DNA of 64,000 nt from Psychrobacter alimentarius. Its GTDB lineage: Bacteria > Pseudomonadota > Gammaproteobacteria > Pseudomonadales > Moraxellaceae. Below the pieces are notes generated by a model. It saw nothing but the letters and a program-made list of their open reading frames with translations. It made no database searches and was not told the origin of the DNA. The DNA is taken from contig NZ_CP014945.1 in the NCBI RefSeq assembly GCF_001606025.1, positions 2,418,001 to 2,482,000 on the forward strand. Direction: 5' to 3'. A program made the position numbers and the translations under genes. Positions 35,265-45,621 of the stretch are shown here, piece after piece (the first letter of the stretch is position 1; each line of letters starts with the position of its first letter).

Positions 35265-36188
35265 TTAATTTAAGCTTTGTGTTCCTACTAATTCTGGTAA
35301 TTGTTGTAATAGCCATTCTCGAAATTTAGTCACGCTTGCGGACGTGCGATGTTGTCCTAAAGGTTCTAACATATAGAAGTTTTCTGAAGTGCGTAAAACG
35401 GTATCTATTGGACGAACCAGAGCGCCACTTTTTAAATAATCATCTACAAGAGAACCCCAGGCTAACGCAATCCCTTGACCGTTAATAGCGGCTTGAAGCA
35501 GCATTGTATAATTATTTATATTTACTTTATTTTTGGGGGTAATAGTAGGATGCCCGACCTCATTAAACCACTCTGGCCAAGTCATCCAATCCTTATGTGC
35601 TTCATCAAGATTTAATAGTGTTCCACTAAATATTTTTTCTAGGGATCTGTCGTTACTGAATTGTTTTAAGTAACTTGGACTACAAACTGGAAAAACCTCT
35701 TCTGGAAATAATGGCGTAACTTTCATTTCTACAGGTGGCACTCGACAGTAAAACAATGCCACGTCACAATCCATACTATGTAAATCCACAATATTATCAG
35801 TGGCCAATATCCTTAAATCTATTCCTTCTTCTTGCTGGAATGGTGCAACCTTAGGTAAAAGCCAAAGTGCTGCCATAGCATGTGTTGTTGCTACTGTCAC
35901 CTGACGATCGCCGCGCCATTTTTTAATGTCTCCCGTTGCTTGGGCAATATTAAGAAGCGCGCCATATATACTTTGATAGTATTGTAAACCTGTCGGTGTT
36001 AAAGATATTTTTCGGTTTGCTCGAAAAAACAACTCCTTACCCAAATATTCTTCTAGAAGACGTATCTGACGACTAACAGCACCCTGTGTGACATTTAATT
36101 CCTCTGCCGCCTGTGTAAAACTTTGATGCCGTGCTGCTACCTCAAATACTACAATACTATTCATAGGTGGTAATGGCTTGATTTTCAT
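35265..36188 (-). CDS. LysR-family transcriptional regulator (GcvA-like)
   Basis: 307 aa with an N-terminal HTH (FTQAAEELNVTQGAVSRQIRLLEEYLG) and a LysR substrate-binding domain. The opening PLPPMNSIVVFEVAARHQSF is typical of the GcvA subgroup. GGGAG lies 7 nt before the ATG. It lies downstream of and in the same direction as the Rieske oxygenase operon, separated from it by about 200 bp with a terminator. It is a reasonable candidate activator of that operon. The effector is unknown. Confidence 0.88.
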   Translation of the reverse strand: MKIKPLPPMNSIVVFEVAARHQSFTQAAEELNVTQGAVSRQIRLLEEYLGKELFFRANRKISLTPTGLQYYQSIYGALLNIAQATGDIKKWRGDRQVTVATTHAMAALWLLPKVAPFQQEEGIDLRILATDNIVDLHSMDCDVALFYCRVPPVEMKVTPLFPEEVFPVCSPSYLKQFSNDRSLEKIFSGTLLNLDEAHKDWMTWPEWFNEVGHPTITPKNKVNINNYTMLLQAAINGQGIALAWGSLVDDYLKSGALVRPIDTVLRTSENFYMLEPLGQHRTSASVTKFREWLLQQLPELVGTQSLN

Positions 36189-36323
36189 AGAGCTCCCTAG
36201 TTGTCTTACGTGGCTAACCTATTTAGCAGTGTAAGACAAAACCAATGTAAGTAGCAAAAAAACTGGCGCATTTTTAGATAAGTGGCTATAAATGCATAGT
36301 AAGAAGCAGGATTATAAGTACGT

Positions 36324-36357
36324 AAAAAGCCCTATGAAACTTTTAGTTCAAAGGGCT
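36324..36357 (-). terminator. Rho-independent terminator of the Rieske-cupin operon
   Basis: Read on the minus strand: AGCCCTTTGAAC, a short loop, then GTTTCATAGGGCT and a run of five T. It lies about 30 nt after the cupin stop codon. Confidence 0.75.
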
Positions 36358-36388
36358 AATGTGAGAACGAAACTATCGTTTTGAGGAT

Positions 36389-36742
36389 TTATACTAATCC
36401 ATGTAATTGCTTCCAGTTACCAGGATGGACAACGTAACCGAATAAGGCATGACCAGCATAGATCAGTTCTGTTCCTTCAGGAATCCAAAGCAACTGTCCT
36501 GGACGGACCTCGTATTTTTGACCATTAGCCGTTAATTCAAAGCAGCCTTCTATGACAAAAATCACTTCGTCATAGAGAACTTGCCAAGACACTTCTGCAC
36601 CTTCCCAACGCGCAAAACCTATTCCTATATTGGGAGAGATCTCAGGTGTCAATGCTCTTGCAACATATGCCATGCCTGGAGAGTCACCGCGTACACTAAA
36701 GTCTAAGTTCTTACTATCGATTAGTCTAACTTCACTCATCAT
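36389..36742 (-). CDS. Small cupin protein (EutQ-like)
   Basis: 117 aa, a single cupin beta-barrel. The two motifs are seen in VLYDEVIFVIEGCFELTANG and VRPGQLLWIPEGTEL, similar to the cupin half of EutQ. The classic metal-binding His residues of cupin motif 1 are largely missing, so it may bind a ligand rather than a catalytic metal. It is the last gene of the five-gene operon, 16 nt after the FAD oxidoreductase gene. Similar cupins occur in amine-degradation clusters; the role is unknown. Confidence 0.75.
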   Translation of the reverse strand: MMSEVRLIDSKNLDFSVRGDSPGMAYVARALTPEISPNIGIGFARWEGAEVSWQVLYDEVIFVIEGCFELTANGQKYEVRPGQLLWIPEGTELIYAGHALFGYVVHPGNWKQLHGLV

Positions 36743-36758
36743 TTTATCCTAAGAATTT

Positions 36759-38075
36759 CTAAAGCTCGCTGCGACTTTGCCACTTGGCGAGATTGATTCG
36801 AAACTTTACCCCTAATCCCAAAAGCGGCTCTGGTGGATTTAGATTTGGCATACCAGTAACATATTGAATGTCAGCTAAGTTTTGGGAGTCCGCTCCAACC
36901 ACAAGATCAGCCATTAAGGTTCCAGAGATTGTACCCCATGCTGCACCAACGCCATTATCACAAGCGCTTGCATAGATGCCATCTTCTAACTGTCCAAAGA
37001 AATTGGTAAAGTTGCGTGAAATTGCATATATCCCTCCCCATGTATGGGTTAAAGGCACATCTGCTAAATCAGGATAACGTGCTAAGAAGGCTCTTCGATG
37101 GTCGGTCTGAACCCATTGCCGTGTCTCATTCCCTATACTCTTTCCATATTTTGGTACATGCTTATAAGTATTACGAATGAGAATGCGGCGATCAGCAGTC
37201 ATGCGTAATGTTGTTCCTGCATGATCGGCAGGTGTTAACCCCCAGTCTAGCTCACCTTTATATCTTTTCATCTCCTCATCAGTTAATGGACGAGTCCAAC
37301 TGGCAAACGTCATTACAGGTAATAAACGATTTTTGAGATAGCCAAATTCTTTTGTAAAAATACTGGTGGCTAACAATACTTTAGGAGTGATAATCGTGCC
37401 ATGATCGCCGTGAAGTATCCATTTTCCATCTGACTTCTGTAAATCTCGAATAGGCGATTCTTCAAGCAGTTCGATGTTTTTTGGTAGATTTTTACCCATA
37501 CCCTGAACCAAAGCAGCAGGCTGCATGAGGTAGGACCCAGGGGTGAAAATAGCACGACTATAATAGTTGGTTCCAAGAACCTTAGTGAGCTCTTCTTTTT
37601 CTACCCAGCGATAAGTCTCACCCAAGTTCTTCATTAACTGTTCAAAATGATTGAGGTGTGCTTCCCCGCGCGACCCGACTGCACCTTGATATTTACCAGC
37701 AGCTGACCATTGACAATCAATGTTGTACTTATCTACCAATCCTTGTAACTGCGCTATTGCTGTTCTATTCAAGCCTAACAGTTTTTGCTTAAGTTCAGGA
37801 TCAGGGTGCTCTAGTGAAAATTTATGTGGTAAATCTATAACGAAGCCAGAGTTGCGTCCTGAGGCGCCTTCTGCTACACGTTGGGCATCCACTAAAATAA
37901 TACGAGCATTTGGTTTCAGCTCAGCCAGTCGTCTTGCAGCCGCCAGTCCAGCAAATCCAGCTCCAATAATTGCGTAGTCCGCTTTTTGGGTAGCCGCTAA
38001 CTTTGTTGCGGGTTCTGCTGGAGGTAGAACTGAATACCAGCCGCAGCTTTTATCATCGTTGGGTAAATTAATCAT
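36759..38075 (-). CDS. FAD-dependent amine/D-amino-acid oxidoreductase (DAO family)
   Basis: 438 aa. The dinucleotide-binding motif YAIIGAGFAGLAAARRLAEL starts near residue 34, followed by the FAD-contacting GASGRNSGFV. The overall shape resembles PuuB (gamma-glutamylputrescine oxidoreductase) and glycine/sarcosine oxidase relatives. It probably oxidises a C-N bond of the amine released or modified by the upstream enzymes. It lies 10 nt after the rubredoxin-reductase fusion gene. In a Rieske/BCCT cluster, dimethylglycine- or sarcosine-type substrates are plausible but unproven. Confidence 0.82.
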   Translation of the reverse strand: MINLPNDDKSCGWYSVLPPAEPATKLAATQKADYAIIGAGFAGLAAARRLAELKPNARIILVDAQRVAEGASGRNSGFVIDLPHKFSLEHPDPELKQKLLGLNRTAIAQLQGLVDKYNIDCQWSAAGKYQGAVGSRGEAHLNHFEQLMKNLGETYRWVEKEELTKVLGTNYYSRAIFTPGSYLMQPAALVQGMGKNLPKNIELLEESPIRDLQKSDGKWILHGDHGTIITPKVLLATSIFTKEFGYLKNRLLPVMTFASWTRPLTDEEMKRYKGELDWGLTPADHAGTTLRMTADRRILIRNTYKHVPKYGKSIGNETRQWVQTDHRRAFLARYPDLADVPLTHTWGGIYAISRNFTNFFGQLEDGIYASACDNGVGAAWGTISGTLMADLVVGADSQNLADIQYVTGMPNLNPPEPLLGLGVKFRINLAKWQSRSEL

Positions 38076-38085
38076 CGTGATTCCT

Positions 38086-39441
38086 TTAAGCGGCTGCTTT
38101 ATTGAGACTTAATTTTTCAAGCCATTGATTACGTTGACCTTGCAAGGTAGCACCAAGTAATGCAAACCCTCTCAAAGCGCCTGTCGTATCATAGAAACCT
38201 GCTGCCAGCTCCTGCCCATGCTGCTCAATGCGCCAATCACCCTCTCCAACGCTCGGTAATATGCTCAACGGCAAGATAGGTGTTTTTACTATGACAGGGG
38301 TTGCTTTGAGTGTGGCGGGTGTCGGCTTTCCTAATAGACTGTTCACTAAAGACGGTATGGCTTGGTTAATAGGATTGATATACGGTGCCCAATCCCCATC
38401 CACTTCAGCACAGTCACCTAATGCATAGATCGAAGGGTCGTTACTACGATGATTTAGATCAGTCTGAACACCTCGTCCCGTTATTAAACCTGCTGATTGA
38501 GCTAGAGCAATATTTGGCCTTAAACCCACTGCACTAAGCACTAAATCCGTCTCAATACACTGCCCATCTTGTAGACTTAATTGATAACGATCATTATGGG
38601 TTTCAACAGAGCGGATACTGTTTGCTAGTTTCCATTCAACACCAATGTCGCTCAAAGCTTGTTGCAACGCAGACCCTAACGGTTGCGGGATTAGCCTACT
38701 CATAGGCCATTCGCCTAACCCGACAACAGTGACATTTACGCCGTGAGCCGCCAAATCATTAGCAAACTCGCAACCAATCAGACCATCACCTAAAATAGTG
38801 ACATGTTTTTTATCTGTTAATCTAGAACGGAAGTTTTTGTAATCTGCCAAATCATTCACGCTAAAAAGAGCAGATTGCTCGCCTTCTACTGGAACGATAA
38901 TGGGTGTAGCACCAGTCGCTAACACTAGACGGCCATAGGTATACTCACCTATAGTCGTGTAAAGCCGTTTATGGAGGCGGTCGATTCGTTCAATTCGAGT
39001 ATGTGCATACACGCGAATGTTTAACCGTCGCTCCCAACTCAGGGCAGACTCTCTCACCAAGTCCGCAGAGCTTTTGCCTAAAGCTAGCGCATTAGATAAA
39101 GCAGGCTTGCTATAAACCGATCCATCATCAGCAGTAAACAAGGTAATAGACAAATCTGGAGACTGGCTACGCAATGCTGACGCCAACTGATAGCCTGCAT
39201 GTCCACTTCCAATGATTACTACAGGTTCAATATCGTCTTCAACGACAGGAGCTTCGATATTTTCATCATCTTCGTCTGTAATTTCTAACATTTCAAAATC
39301 AGCTTTTGTCACCTGACAATCGGGACATAACCAATCTTCGGGGATGTCTTCCCATTTCGTACCTGGCGCGATTCCATCAGCAGGCCATCCTTTAGCCTCG
39401 TCATAGACCCATCCACAGACAATACATAACCATTTTTTCAT
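38086..39441 (-). CDS. Rubredoxin fused to rubredoxin reductase-like FAD/NAD(P) oxidoreductase
   Basis: 451 aa, a fusion. Residues 1-50 are a rubredoxin with Fe(SCys)4 ligands C6, C9, C39 and C42 (WLCIVCG and WLCPDC). An acidic linker (about residues 53-70) leads to a pyridine-nucleotide-disulphide-type reductase with FAD motif [14 protein letters not shown] near residue 75. A second nucleotide motif, [14 protein letters not shown], and the FAD-binding ALGDCAEV follow. It should move electrons from NAD(P)H through FAD to its own rubredoxin. Placed 26 nt after the aldehyde dehydrogenase and downstream of the Rieske oxygenase, it is the likely electron donor, since no ferredoxin-NADP-type reductase gene is in the operon. 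Confidence 0.88.
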   Translation of the reverse strand: MKKWLCIVCGWVYDEAKGWPADGIAPGTKWEDIPEDWLCPDCQVTKADFEMLEITDEDDENIEAPVVEDDIEPVVIIGSGHAGYQLASALRSQSPDLSITLFTADDGSVYSKPALSNALALGKSSADLVRESALSWERRLNIRVYAHTRIERIDRLHKRLYTTIGEYTYGRLVLATGATPIIVPVEGEQSALFSVNDLADYKNFRSRLTDKKHVTILGDGLIGCEFANDLAAHGVNVTVVGLGEWPMSRLIPQPLGSALQQALSDIGVEWKLANSIRSVETHNDRYQLSLQDGQCIETDLVLSAVGLRPNIALAQSAGLITGRGVQTDLNHRSNDPSIYALGDCAEVDGDWAPYINPINQAIPSLVNSLLGKPTPATLKATPVIVKTPILPLSILPSVGEGDWRIEQHGQELAAGFYDTTGALRGFALLGATLQGQRNQWLEKLSLNKAAA

Positions 39442-39467
39442 CTTGTCTACTCCTTTTTATACTATTA

Positions 39468-40898
39468 CTACGTGTTATGTCTCAGACGAATACCAATGTT
39501 ACGTGTCTGAACATAACTGTAGATGGCTTCCTGCCCTTTTTCACGACCAAAACCTGATAATCCAACACCGCCAAACGGTGTTTCGATGCCACCAGCGAAC
39601 CATTCATTAATAAATATCTGCCCTGCAATTAGTTTATTTGCAACACGTAACGTCTGACTTAGACCCTCACCAAACACACCAGCGACCAAACCAAAATCTG
39701 TTCCGTTAGCCATCTCAATCGCTTGTTCTTCATCATTAAATGGCATAATTACTAAGACAGGACCAAAGACTTCTTGCTGCGCGATACTCATCTCATGGCT
39801 GGCTTCGATAATCGTTGGTGATACAAAATAGCCATCCAAATCGGGCGCATTTCCACCTGTCAAGATTGCAGCGCCTTCTTGACGGGCTGATTCAATCATT
39901 TGTAAAATTTGTTGCTGTTGATTTTTAGAAACGACGGGGGTTAAATCTGGATTGTATTCACCTATTCCGATACTTAAACCTTGCGCCAAATCTACAACTG
40001 CTTTCTTTACTTCCTCATAACGACTATGGTGCACTAACAAGCGTGACATGGCTGAGCATACCTGCCCAGCGTTATAAAAGATGCCAGATTTCACACTGCT
40101 AAGTAGTGTGTCTAAATCCACATCTGCCAACGCAATTGCTGCAGATTTTCCGCCTAATTCCATAACTGAAGGTGTTGCCCGCTCAGCCGCATCTTTGAGA
40201 ATGCGTTGACCTGTGGGAACTGAGCCTGTAAATACAATTTGATCGGTTTCTGAATGCTTGACTAAGTGCGTACCAATCTCCGATCCTTTACCACATAGCA
40301 AGTGCACGGCTCCTTGCGGAAAACCAGCTTTATCAATCGCTTTAAACAATAAAGTCATAGCAATGGGAGAAATCTCAGGAGATTTGACTACCACTGCATT
40401 TCCTGCTGCCAAAGCTGGCGCTAAAGAACGGGCACATATGGATACTGGAAAATTCCAAGGTACGATCTGTACTGATACACCCATTGGTTGGTATTGAGTA
40501 AAATTGATATAGTCTTTGCCTAAAGGAACAGAAATACCTTCGATTTTGTCTGCGATTCCAGCGTAATACTCAAAATAACGAGCCGCTTCAATAAACTCAT
40601 CGCGAGCTGTATTCAAGTTTTTACCATTCTCCAAGCACAGCACCAGCGCTGCCTCTTCAGTAATTTTACGAATCTCTTCGGCAGCTTTTAGCATCCAAGT
40701 CAGACGCTGTGCAGGTCTTACATCAGTTAATAGACCTTGATTGACACAACGCCTTGCAGACGTCATTGCTAGGTTGGCATCTTCGATATCAGCTTGAGCA
40801 ATGGTGGCGTATGCCTCACCTGTGCTAGGATTCATGATCGTCAGCTGACGGGACGAATCCCGCCATTGATTATCAATATAATTAAGATAATGTTGCAC
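39468..40898 (-). CDS. NAD(P)-dependent aldehyde dehydrogenase (betaine-aldehyde type)
   Basis: 476 aa from a GTG at 40898 whose G is shared with the TAG stop of the Rieske gene. AAGGGG lies upstream, and a longer in-frame start inside the oxygenase gene is rejected. Aldehyde-dehydrogenase hallmarks include PWNFPVSICARSLAPALAAG, FTGSVPTGQ, the general base in VMELGGKSAA and the catalytic Cys in NAGQVCSAMS. It is close to betaine-aldehyde and aminobutyraldehyde dehydrogenases. Coupled directly to the oxygenase, it probably oxidises the aldehyde formed when the oxygenase splits a C-N bond. Confidence 0.9.
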   Translation of the reverse strand: MQHYLNYIDNQWRDSSRQLTIMNPSTGEAYATIAQADIEDANLAMTSARRCVNQGLLTDVRPAQRLTWMLKAAEEIRKITEEAALVLCLENGKNLNTARDEFIEAARYFEYYAGIADKIEGISVPLGKDYINFTQYQPMGVSVQIVPWNFPVSICARSLAPALAAGNAVVVKSPEISPIAMTLLFKAIDKAGFPQGAVHLLCGKGSEIGTHLVKHSETDQIVFTGSVPTGQRILKDAAERATPSVMELGGKSAAIALADVDLDTLLSSVKSGIFYNAGQVCSAMSRLLVHHSRYEEVKKAVVDLAQGLSIGIGEYNPDLTPVVSKNQQQQILQMIESARQEGAAILTGGNAPDLDGYFVSPTIIEASHEMSIAQQEVFGPVLVIMPFNDEEQAIEMANGTDFGLVAGVFGEGLSQTLRVANKLIAGQIFINEWFAGGIETPFGGVGLSGFGREKGQEAIYSYVQTRNIGIRLRHNT

Positions 40899-42091
40899 TA
40901 TGCCGCCCCTTCTAATGCACTTTTGGCTTGAGTAGCTAGCCACTTTTGAAAGAAGTGAGTTGGCAGATCCATCTCAGGTGAAAATACACCACCACCAAAC
41001 CCAGGAGAATGACGACCTTTTTGTAAACCCTCAACCGCTGTAATATCCTCACCGAACACCACACGCCAAGATTCCAATGTTGCCGTACGGCAAGCAGCAT
41101 AAACATCTTTAGTGGATTCCTCACTCACAAAATACAGACGTAGTTTTTCAGTCGTCTTTTCAGCACTGATTGGATCAATCATCATGGCAAATACGTGGTC
41201 AGCTTGAATCCCCAATAATACGTTTGGAAACAAAGCCACATATTCAGCGTGATTCAATTTATCTTCTGGCCAGCTTGGGAATTTAGGTAAGTGAGTTCCT
41301 TGGCTGTCAGACAAATTGTATTTATAACTACCTTGACCTGCAAAACGATCTTCAAACATGATGTTGTAATGATCTTCCAACTTGGAATACGTATTTAATG
41401 CAGGATGTACCCATGGTAAATGATAGGCTTCACAATAGTTCTCAACGGTAAGCTTCCAGTTGCTATCGACTTCAATCTCTAAACCTTCATTCATATTGAC
41501 GCGATGGATCTGATCTAAACCATTCTCACCCCAAAAAGGTTTCCAGCGCTGCAATAAAGGTTCGATATGCTCTTCAAACGGTGCTGCATCCCCTGATATG
41601 TTTACAAAGACCATATCCATCCAAACACTAGAACGTAATGCGCGTAAACCATGGTCTTCGCATTTAAAACGCTCATCTTTATGTTTACCTATACCACCTA
41701 CATGTGGCGTACCCTTAAGGTTGCCATCTAGATCATAACTCCAAGAATGATACTGGCAACGGATAACACCTTGAACTACCCCTTCTTCATGAACCAATTT
41801 CATGCCACGGTGACTACAGACGTTGTGAAAGACCTGTACTTGGCCTTCACGATTACGCATCATAAGCAATGGTAATCCCATAAACTCAACAGGTTTAATA
41901 TAGCCGTTTTTGACAAGATCAGAGGCAAATCCAACACAGACCCAAGTTTTACTTAAAATATTATCGCGCTCAAAATTGAAATAATCCTCACTGACATAGG
42001 CCAAATTCGGCATACCATGAGCTTCAGTAATTGGATTGAGAACGTTGTCTACTTGCTGTATTGAAATGAGATTTTGGCGGGTATTTTTCAT
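40898..42091 (-). CDS. Rieske 2Fe-2S oxygenase, quaternary-amine (CntA/GbcA) type
   Basis: 397 aa from the ATG at 42091, which is preceded by GGAGAG; an ATG five codons earlier overlaps that site. The Rieske centre has C92 and H94 (CSHRG) with C112 and H115 (CQYH). The mononuclear iron site is seen in NYCEAYHLPWVHP, with H224 and H229. The acidic residue three before H224 is Glu (E221) rather than the usual Asp, as in carnitine and glycine-betaine oxygenases. It should hydroxylate and split a quaternary ammonium compound. A BCCT transporter gene lies divergently upstream. First gene of a five-gene operon. Confidence 0.88.
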   Translation of the reverse strand: MKNTRQNLISIQQVDNVLNPITEAHGMPNLAYVSEDYFNFERDNILSKTWVCVGFASDLVKNGYIKPVEFMGLPLLMMRNREGQVQVFHNVCSHRGMKLVHEEGVVQGVIRCQYHSWSYDLDGNLKGTPHVGGIGKHKDERFKCEDHGLRALRSSVWMDMVFVNISGDAAPFEEHIEPLLQRWKPFWGENGLDQIHRVNMNEGLEIEVDSNWKLTVENYCEAYHLPWVHPALNTYSKLEDHYNIMFEDRFAGQGSYKYNLSDSQGTHLPKFPSWPEDKLNHAEYVALFPNVLLGIQADHVFAMMIDPISAEKTTEKLRLYFVSEESTKDVYAACRTATLESWRVVFGEDITAVEGLQKGRHSPGFGGGVFSPEMDLPTHFFQKWLATQAKSALEGAA

Positions 42092-42420
42092 ATTAACTCT
42101 CTCCATAGATTTGAATGACGCATGACTTCCGTGCGCTGGCTTTAGCCACTCATGAGCACTAAGTGGTGCTTAATAGAGATTCTGCTAGATACTACGGAAA
42201 TTGACAAACGACTTTTTTACTAGATATCCATGAGTTTTTGTCATACATTTTACAAACATTCTTTATAGTAAATATAGACTATTGTTTTCTATTAATAAAA
42301 CTCATCTATCTATGATAATAAATAGTTTGAAAGGGACTGGTACATAGCACTACTCTGAATAAACCAAGTATACAGCTGGCTATGGAAATCTAGCTGTCGT
42401 AACGCATTCAAGGAGTGATC
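42092..42420. other. Divergent promoter region between Rieske oxygenase and BCCT genes
   Basis: No gene. A small dyad AGCAC-TAAGTG-GTGCT lies at 42155-42170 and could be a regulator site. AT-rich stretches at 42240-42320 may hold the BCCT promoter. Confidence 0.45.
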
Positions 42421-44058
42421 ATGCTAGCTACATCAGGCATTTTTAAAGGATTAAATCCAACCATAACGGTTGTCTCAAAAGTGTTGGTTATTGCTTTTGT
42501 ATTGTTCTGTGCGCTCCAAGCGGAGCAGGCAGGTGTGGCTTTTGAAAGCTTTTCAACCATGCTGTTACAAAACTTTAAGTGGTTTTATATTTTTCTGATG
42601 ACAGGTGTTGTCGCCTTTCTGTTTTTTGTGATGTTCAGTCGCCTTGGACATATACGCTTAGGTAAAGACGATGAGGAACCAGAGTTCACTTTTATCAGTT
42701 GGATCTCTATGTTGTTTTCTGGTGGTATGGGAGTCGGTTTGGTTTTTTGGTCTGCTGCAGAACCTATCTATCATTATATGAGTAATCCTTTCGCTGCTAA
42801 CCTGAGTGATGAGTCTGCAAGTATGGCCATGCAGCTCACTTTCTTTCACTGGGGTTTACACCCATGGGCAATATTTTGTATCACAGCCTTAGCATTGGCT
42901 TATTTTAGCTATCGAAAAGGGTTGCCTTTCAGCTTACGTTCTATCCTGTATCCAGTCATTGGAGACCGTATTTACGGACCCATTGGACACACGATTGATA
43001 TTTTTACTATCGTCATTACAGCGTTTGGTATTGCCCAATCTCTCGGTATGAGTGCGCTCCAAATTAATACTGGTTTGAGCCAAGTGTTTGGTATAGAGAA
43101 CGGCCTATCTAATCAGCTTCTTTTATTAGGTGTACTTTGTACGATTGCGACTTATTCTGCAGTCACGGGTGTCAACAAGGGAATGAAATACTTATCCAAC
43201 CTTAATATGCTTTTAGCACTCTCTCTGATTGTTATTCTTATCATCATCGGTCCAACTCGCTATATACTACATACGCTCCTTGAAACCACTGGAAACTACA
43301 CTCAAAATATCGTAGGCATGAGTTTATGGAGTGATGCACAAAAAGATTCAGGGTGGCAAAATTGGTGGACAGCTTATTACTGGCCATGGTGGATGACTTG
43401 GGCACCTTTTGTTGGTATGTTTGTCGCTCGTATTTCAAAAGGACGCACTATCCGTGAATTGGTTGGTGGTGTACTGTTGGTTCCCACTTTAATCACAGCA
43501 ATCTGGATGTCAGTTGTCGGTGGATCTACCTTAAAAGTTGAGCAAGATGCTCGTCATGCCTATGAGACACAAGCGGCAGCATTAGTTGAAGCTGGCCTGC
43601 CTGCTCAAGAAGCGTTTGCTGGTGGTCCTGTCGTTGAAGCTGTCCAACTAGACACGACTTTTGCTTTGTTTACTATGTTTGATAGTGTGGGCGGTGATGC
43701 CATAGGACAGTTATTAAGCATTCTAGCCTGTATATTACTTGCTACGTTTTTGATTACCTCCGCAGATAGTGGAACATACGTTTTATGCTTTCTAGATGCA
43801 GAAGGGGCACAGACGTCTCCTAAAAAAATGCGGGTGGTTTGGGGGGTGTTAATTGCAGTTATTGCCGGCGGTTTACTGTATGCTGGCGGTCTAAAAGCCA
43901 TGCAAACTGCCTCTATTATCGCCGGCTTCCCGATTTCAATCTTTCTTTTCATTATGTGTATTACTTTATATAAGAGCTTGAATAAGGAAGCCGATAGGAT
44001 AAATACTCTTAATTCAAACGTTAAGACTGTGGATCAAGATCTATCAAAGTTATCATAA
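42421..44058 (+). CDS. BCCT-family betaine/choline/carnitine transporter
   Basis: 545 aa from the ATG at 42421, which has AAGGAG 5 nt upstream. About twelve transmembrane helices. The BCCT signature is clear: SGGMGVGLVFWSAAEPIYHY in TM3-4 and the aromatic helix 8 motif TAYYWPWWMTWAPFVGMFVARISKG. ITSADSGTYVL is in the later helices. It imports a quaternary ammonium compound with Na+ or H+. It is divergent from the Rieske oxygenase gene, so the two probably serve the same substrate. A strong terminator follows. Confidence 0.95.
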   Translation: MLATSGIFKGLNPTITVVSKVLVIAFVLFCALQAEQAGVAFESFSTMLLQNFKWFYIFLMTGVVAFLFFVMFSRLGHIRLGKDDEEPEFTFISWISMLFSGGMGVGLVFWSAAEPIYHYMSNPFAANLSDESASMAMQLTFFHWGLHPWAIFCITALALAYFSYRKGLPFSLRSILYPVIGDRIYGPIGHTIDIFTIVITAFGIAQSLGMSALQINTGLSQVFGIENGLSNQLLLLGVLCTIATYSAVTGVNKGMKYLSNLNMLLALSLIVILIIIGPTRYILHTLLETTGNYTQNIVGMSLWSDAQKDSGWQNWWTAYYWPWWMTWAPFVGMFVARISKGRTIRELVGGVLLVPTLITAIWMSVVGGSTLKVEQDARHAYETQAAALVEAGLPAQEAFAGGPVVEAVQLDTTFALFTMFDSVGGDAIGQLLSILACILLATFLITSADSGTYVLCFLDAEGAQTSPKKMRVVWGVLIAVIAGGLLYAGGLKAMQTASIIAGFPISIFLFIMCITLYKSLNKEADRINTLNSNVKTVDQDLSKLS

Positions 44059-44080
44059 TAGAATCTGTTTTCCTTTATTA

Positions 44081-44110
44081 AAATAGAAACTCTTAAGAGT
44101 TTCTATTTTT
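44081..44110. terminator. Rho-independent terminator after the BCCT gene
   Basis: Stem AAATAGAAACTC / GAGTTTCTATTT with loop TTAA, then T-rich. The stem begins 22 nt after the stop codon. Confidence 0.88.
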
Positions 44111-44251
44111 TGACTAGCATTGAACTATGCTGGAAAAAATGTAGAACCATACTTGATAAACTAAACGTATTAACAGAGCTTGTTCATATATTTTGTCTTA
44201 ACGCAATAGACTTGAACCCATTGTAAAATCTCTCTGAAGCTCGTAATTCTA

Positions 44252-45364
44252 CTAAAAAACCAACTCATAGCTCGTACTGCGTCCCGATGCCTCAGATTTT
44301 TGCATCATACCCTTCTCTATCAAATCATTAATATCGCGTAGTGCCGTGTCTATAGAGCACTTGGTCATAACTGCCCATTTCTTAGTGGTTAGGTTGCCGT
44401 AAAAGTCAGTCAGCAAAATATTCAGCATTTTTACTTGCCTACTATTCAAAGCATGCGTTCGATGCGTCTGCCAAAAACTTGCTTTATTAATGATTTTATC
44501 GGTGGTCATTTGAGCAGCAATTAGTGCTTGCTCTAACGTTTGTAAAAACCAGACCAGCCAATCAGTGATATCAGTATCACCCTTTTGCGTGCGCTCTAGT
44601 ATTTTGTAGTAGTCATTACGCTGTTTAAGAATCTGCGCTAACATACTATAAAAGCGCTGGGCACTGTTATCGCTTTTTGCAAACATTCGTTCTGTGATTG
44701 CTCGCGTTAGCCGTCCATTTCCATCATCAAATGGATGGAGCGTCACAAACCATAAATGAGCAATACCTACTTTGATGACTAAATCTATATCATCTTGCTC
44801 ATTTGCTAAGGTATTAAACCATAACAAAAACTTCGCTAGCTCATCTGGTAACTTCTCTGCACTTGGAGCAACAAAGTGAACCTGCTCACGACCATACCCA
44901 CCAGACGCTACTTGCATTGGCCCTTTACTATCATCACGGATACTACCTGCTTGAATACGATAAAGACCACTATACCCATCTGGAAATAATGCTCGATGCC
45001 ACCCGAGTAAGTCGTCCAATTGTAGTGGCTGTTGATAATGATAGGTAGCATTTAGCATCGTTTCTACCACTGCATCGATCTCACGAGTAGTCGTTAGTAT
45101 ACTGGCGTTATCTAACCCTAAATGCCGCGCAACTGAGGAACACACTCGTTCGTTATTTAGAGATTCCCTTTCTATCTCAGAGGTTTTGACAATCTCCAAA
45201 GTTACATCATCTAATTGTGCCTCAACATTCAGATCGAACCCTATTGTTAGAAGTTTTCCTAATAAACGGCCTTATAATATCCGCACACGACTGACGAGTG
45301 GCAATAGTTTTTTGTCCGACCATTGCCATTCAGTCCAACTTGAATGCTCATGGATATAAGTAAT
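44252..45364 (-). pseudogene. Fic-domain protein gene interrupted by a nonsense codon
   Basis: The 315-residue frame at 44252-45199 carries a complete Fic core, HPFDDGNGRLTR, and a C-terminal winged helix. Reading further upstream in the same frame restores the missing N-terminal domain (YIHEHSSWTEWQWSDKK, then SRVRIL). A TAA at 45272-45274 follows, then GRLLGKLLTIGFDLN. Family members have Gln at that spot (LQGRLLG), so one C-to-T change in CAA explains it. No standard start codon stands before YIHEH. Fic enzymes transfer AMP to protein hydroxyls. The inhibitory motif is present as SEIER rather than SEIEG. A shortened product from a TTG at 45199 is possible but would lack the N-terminal domain. 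Confidence 0.82.
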
Positions 45365-45621
45365 AGAAACAATACCTAGAAATTTTAAAACCAGAAAATC
45401 GGCCTTAAAAATCGAAACATTAAAGATAAATTTTTAATAAAATTACGCGGCTTTTTGCTCTAAGCAGTGATTGAGTGGAGGTAAAAACACTATAAAAATA
45501 TAGTGCCCAAATACGAGTTAAATTTTATTCGATTACAATTTACATCGCGATTATTTAATCTTATAATGCCTATAGGCTATAAATATCAATGTATGTAAGA
45601 TATTGTCATAATATGTACTTT

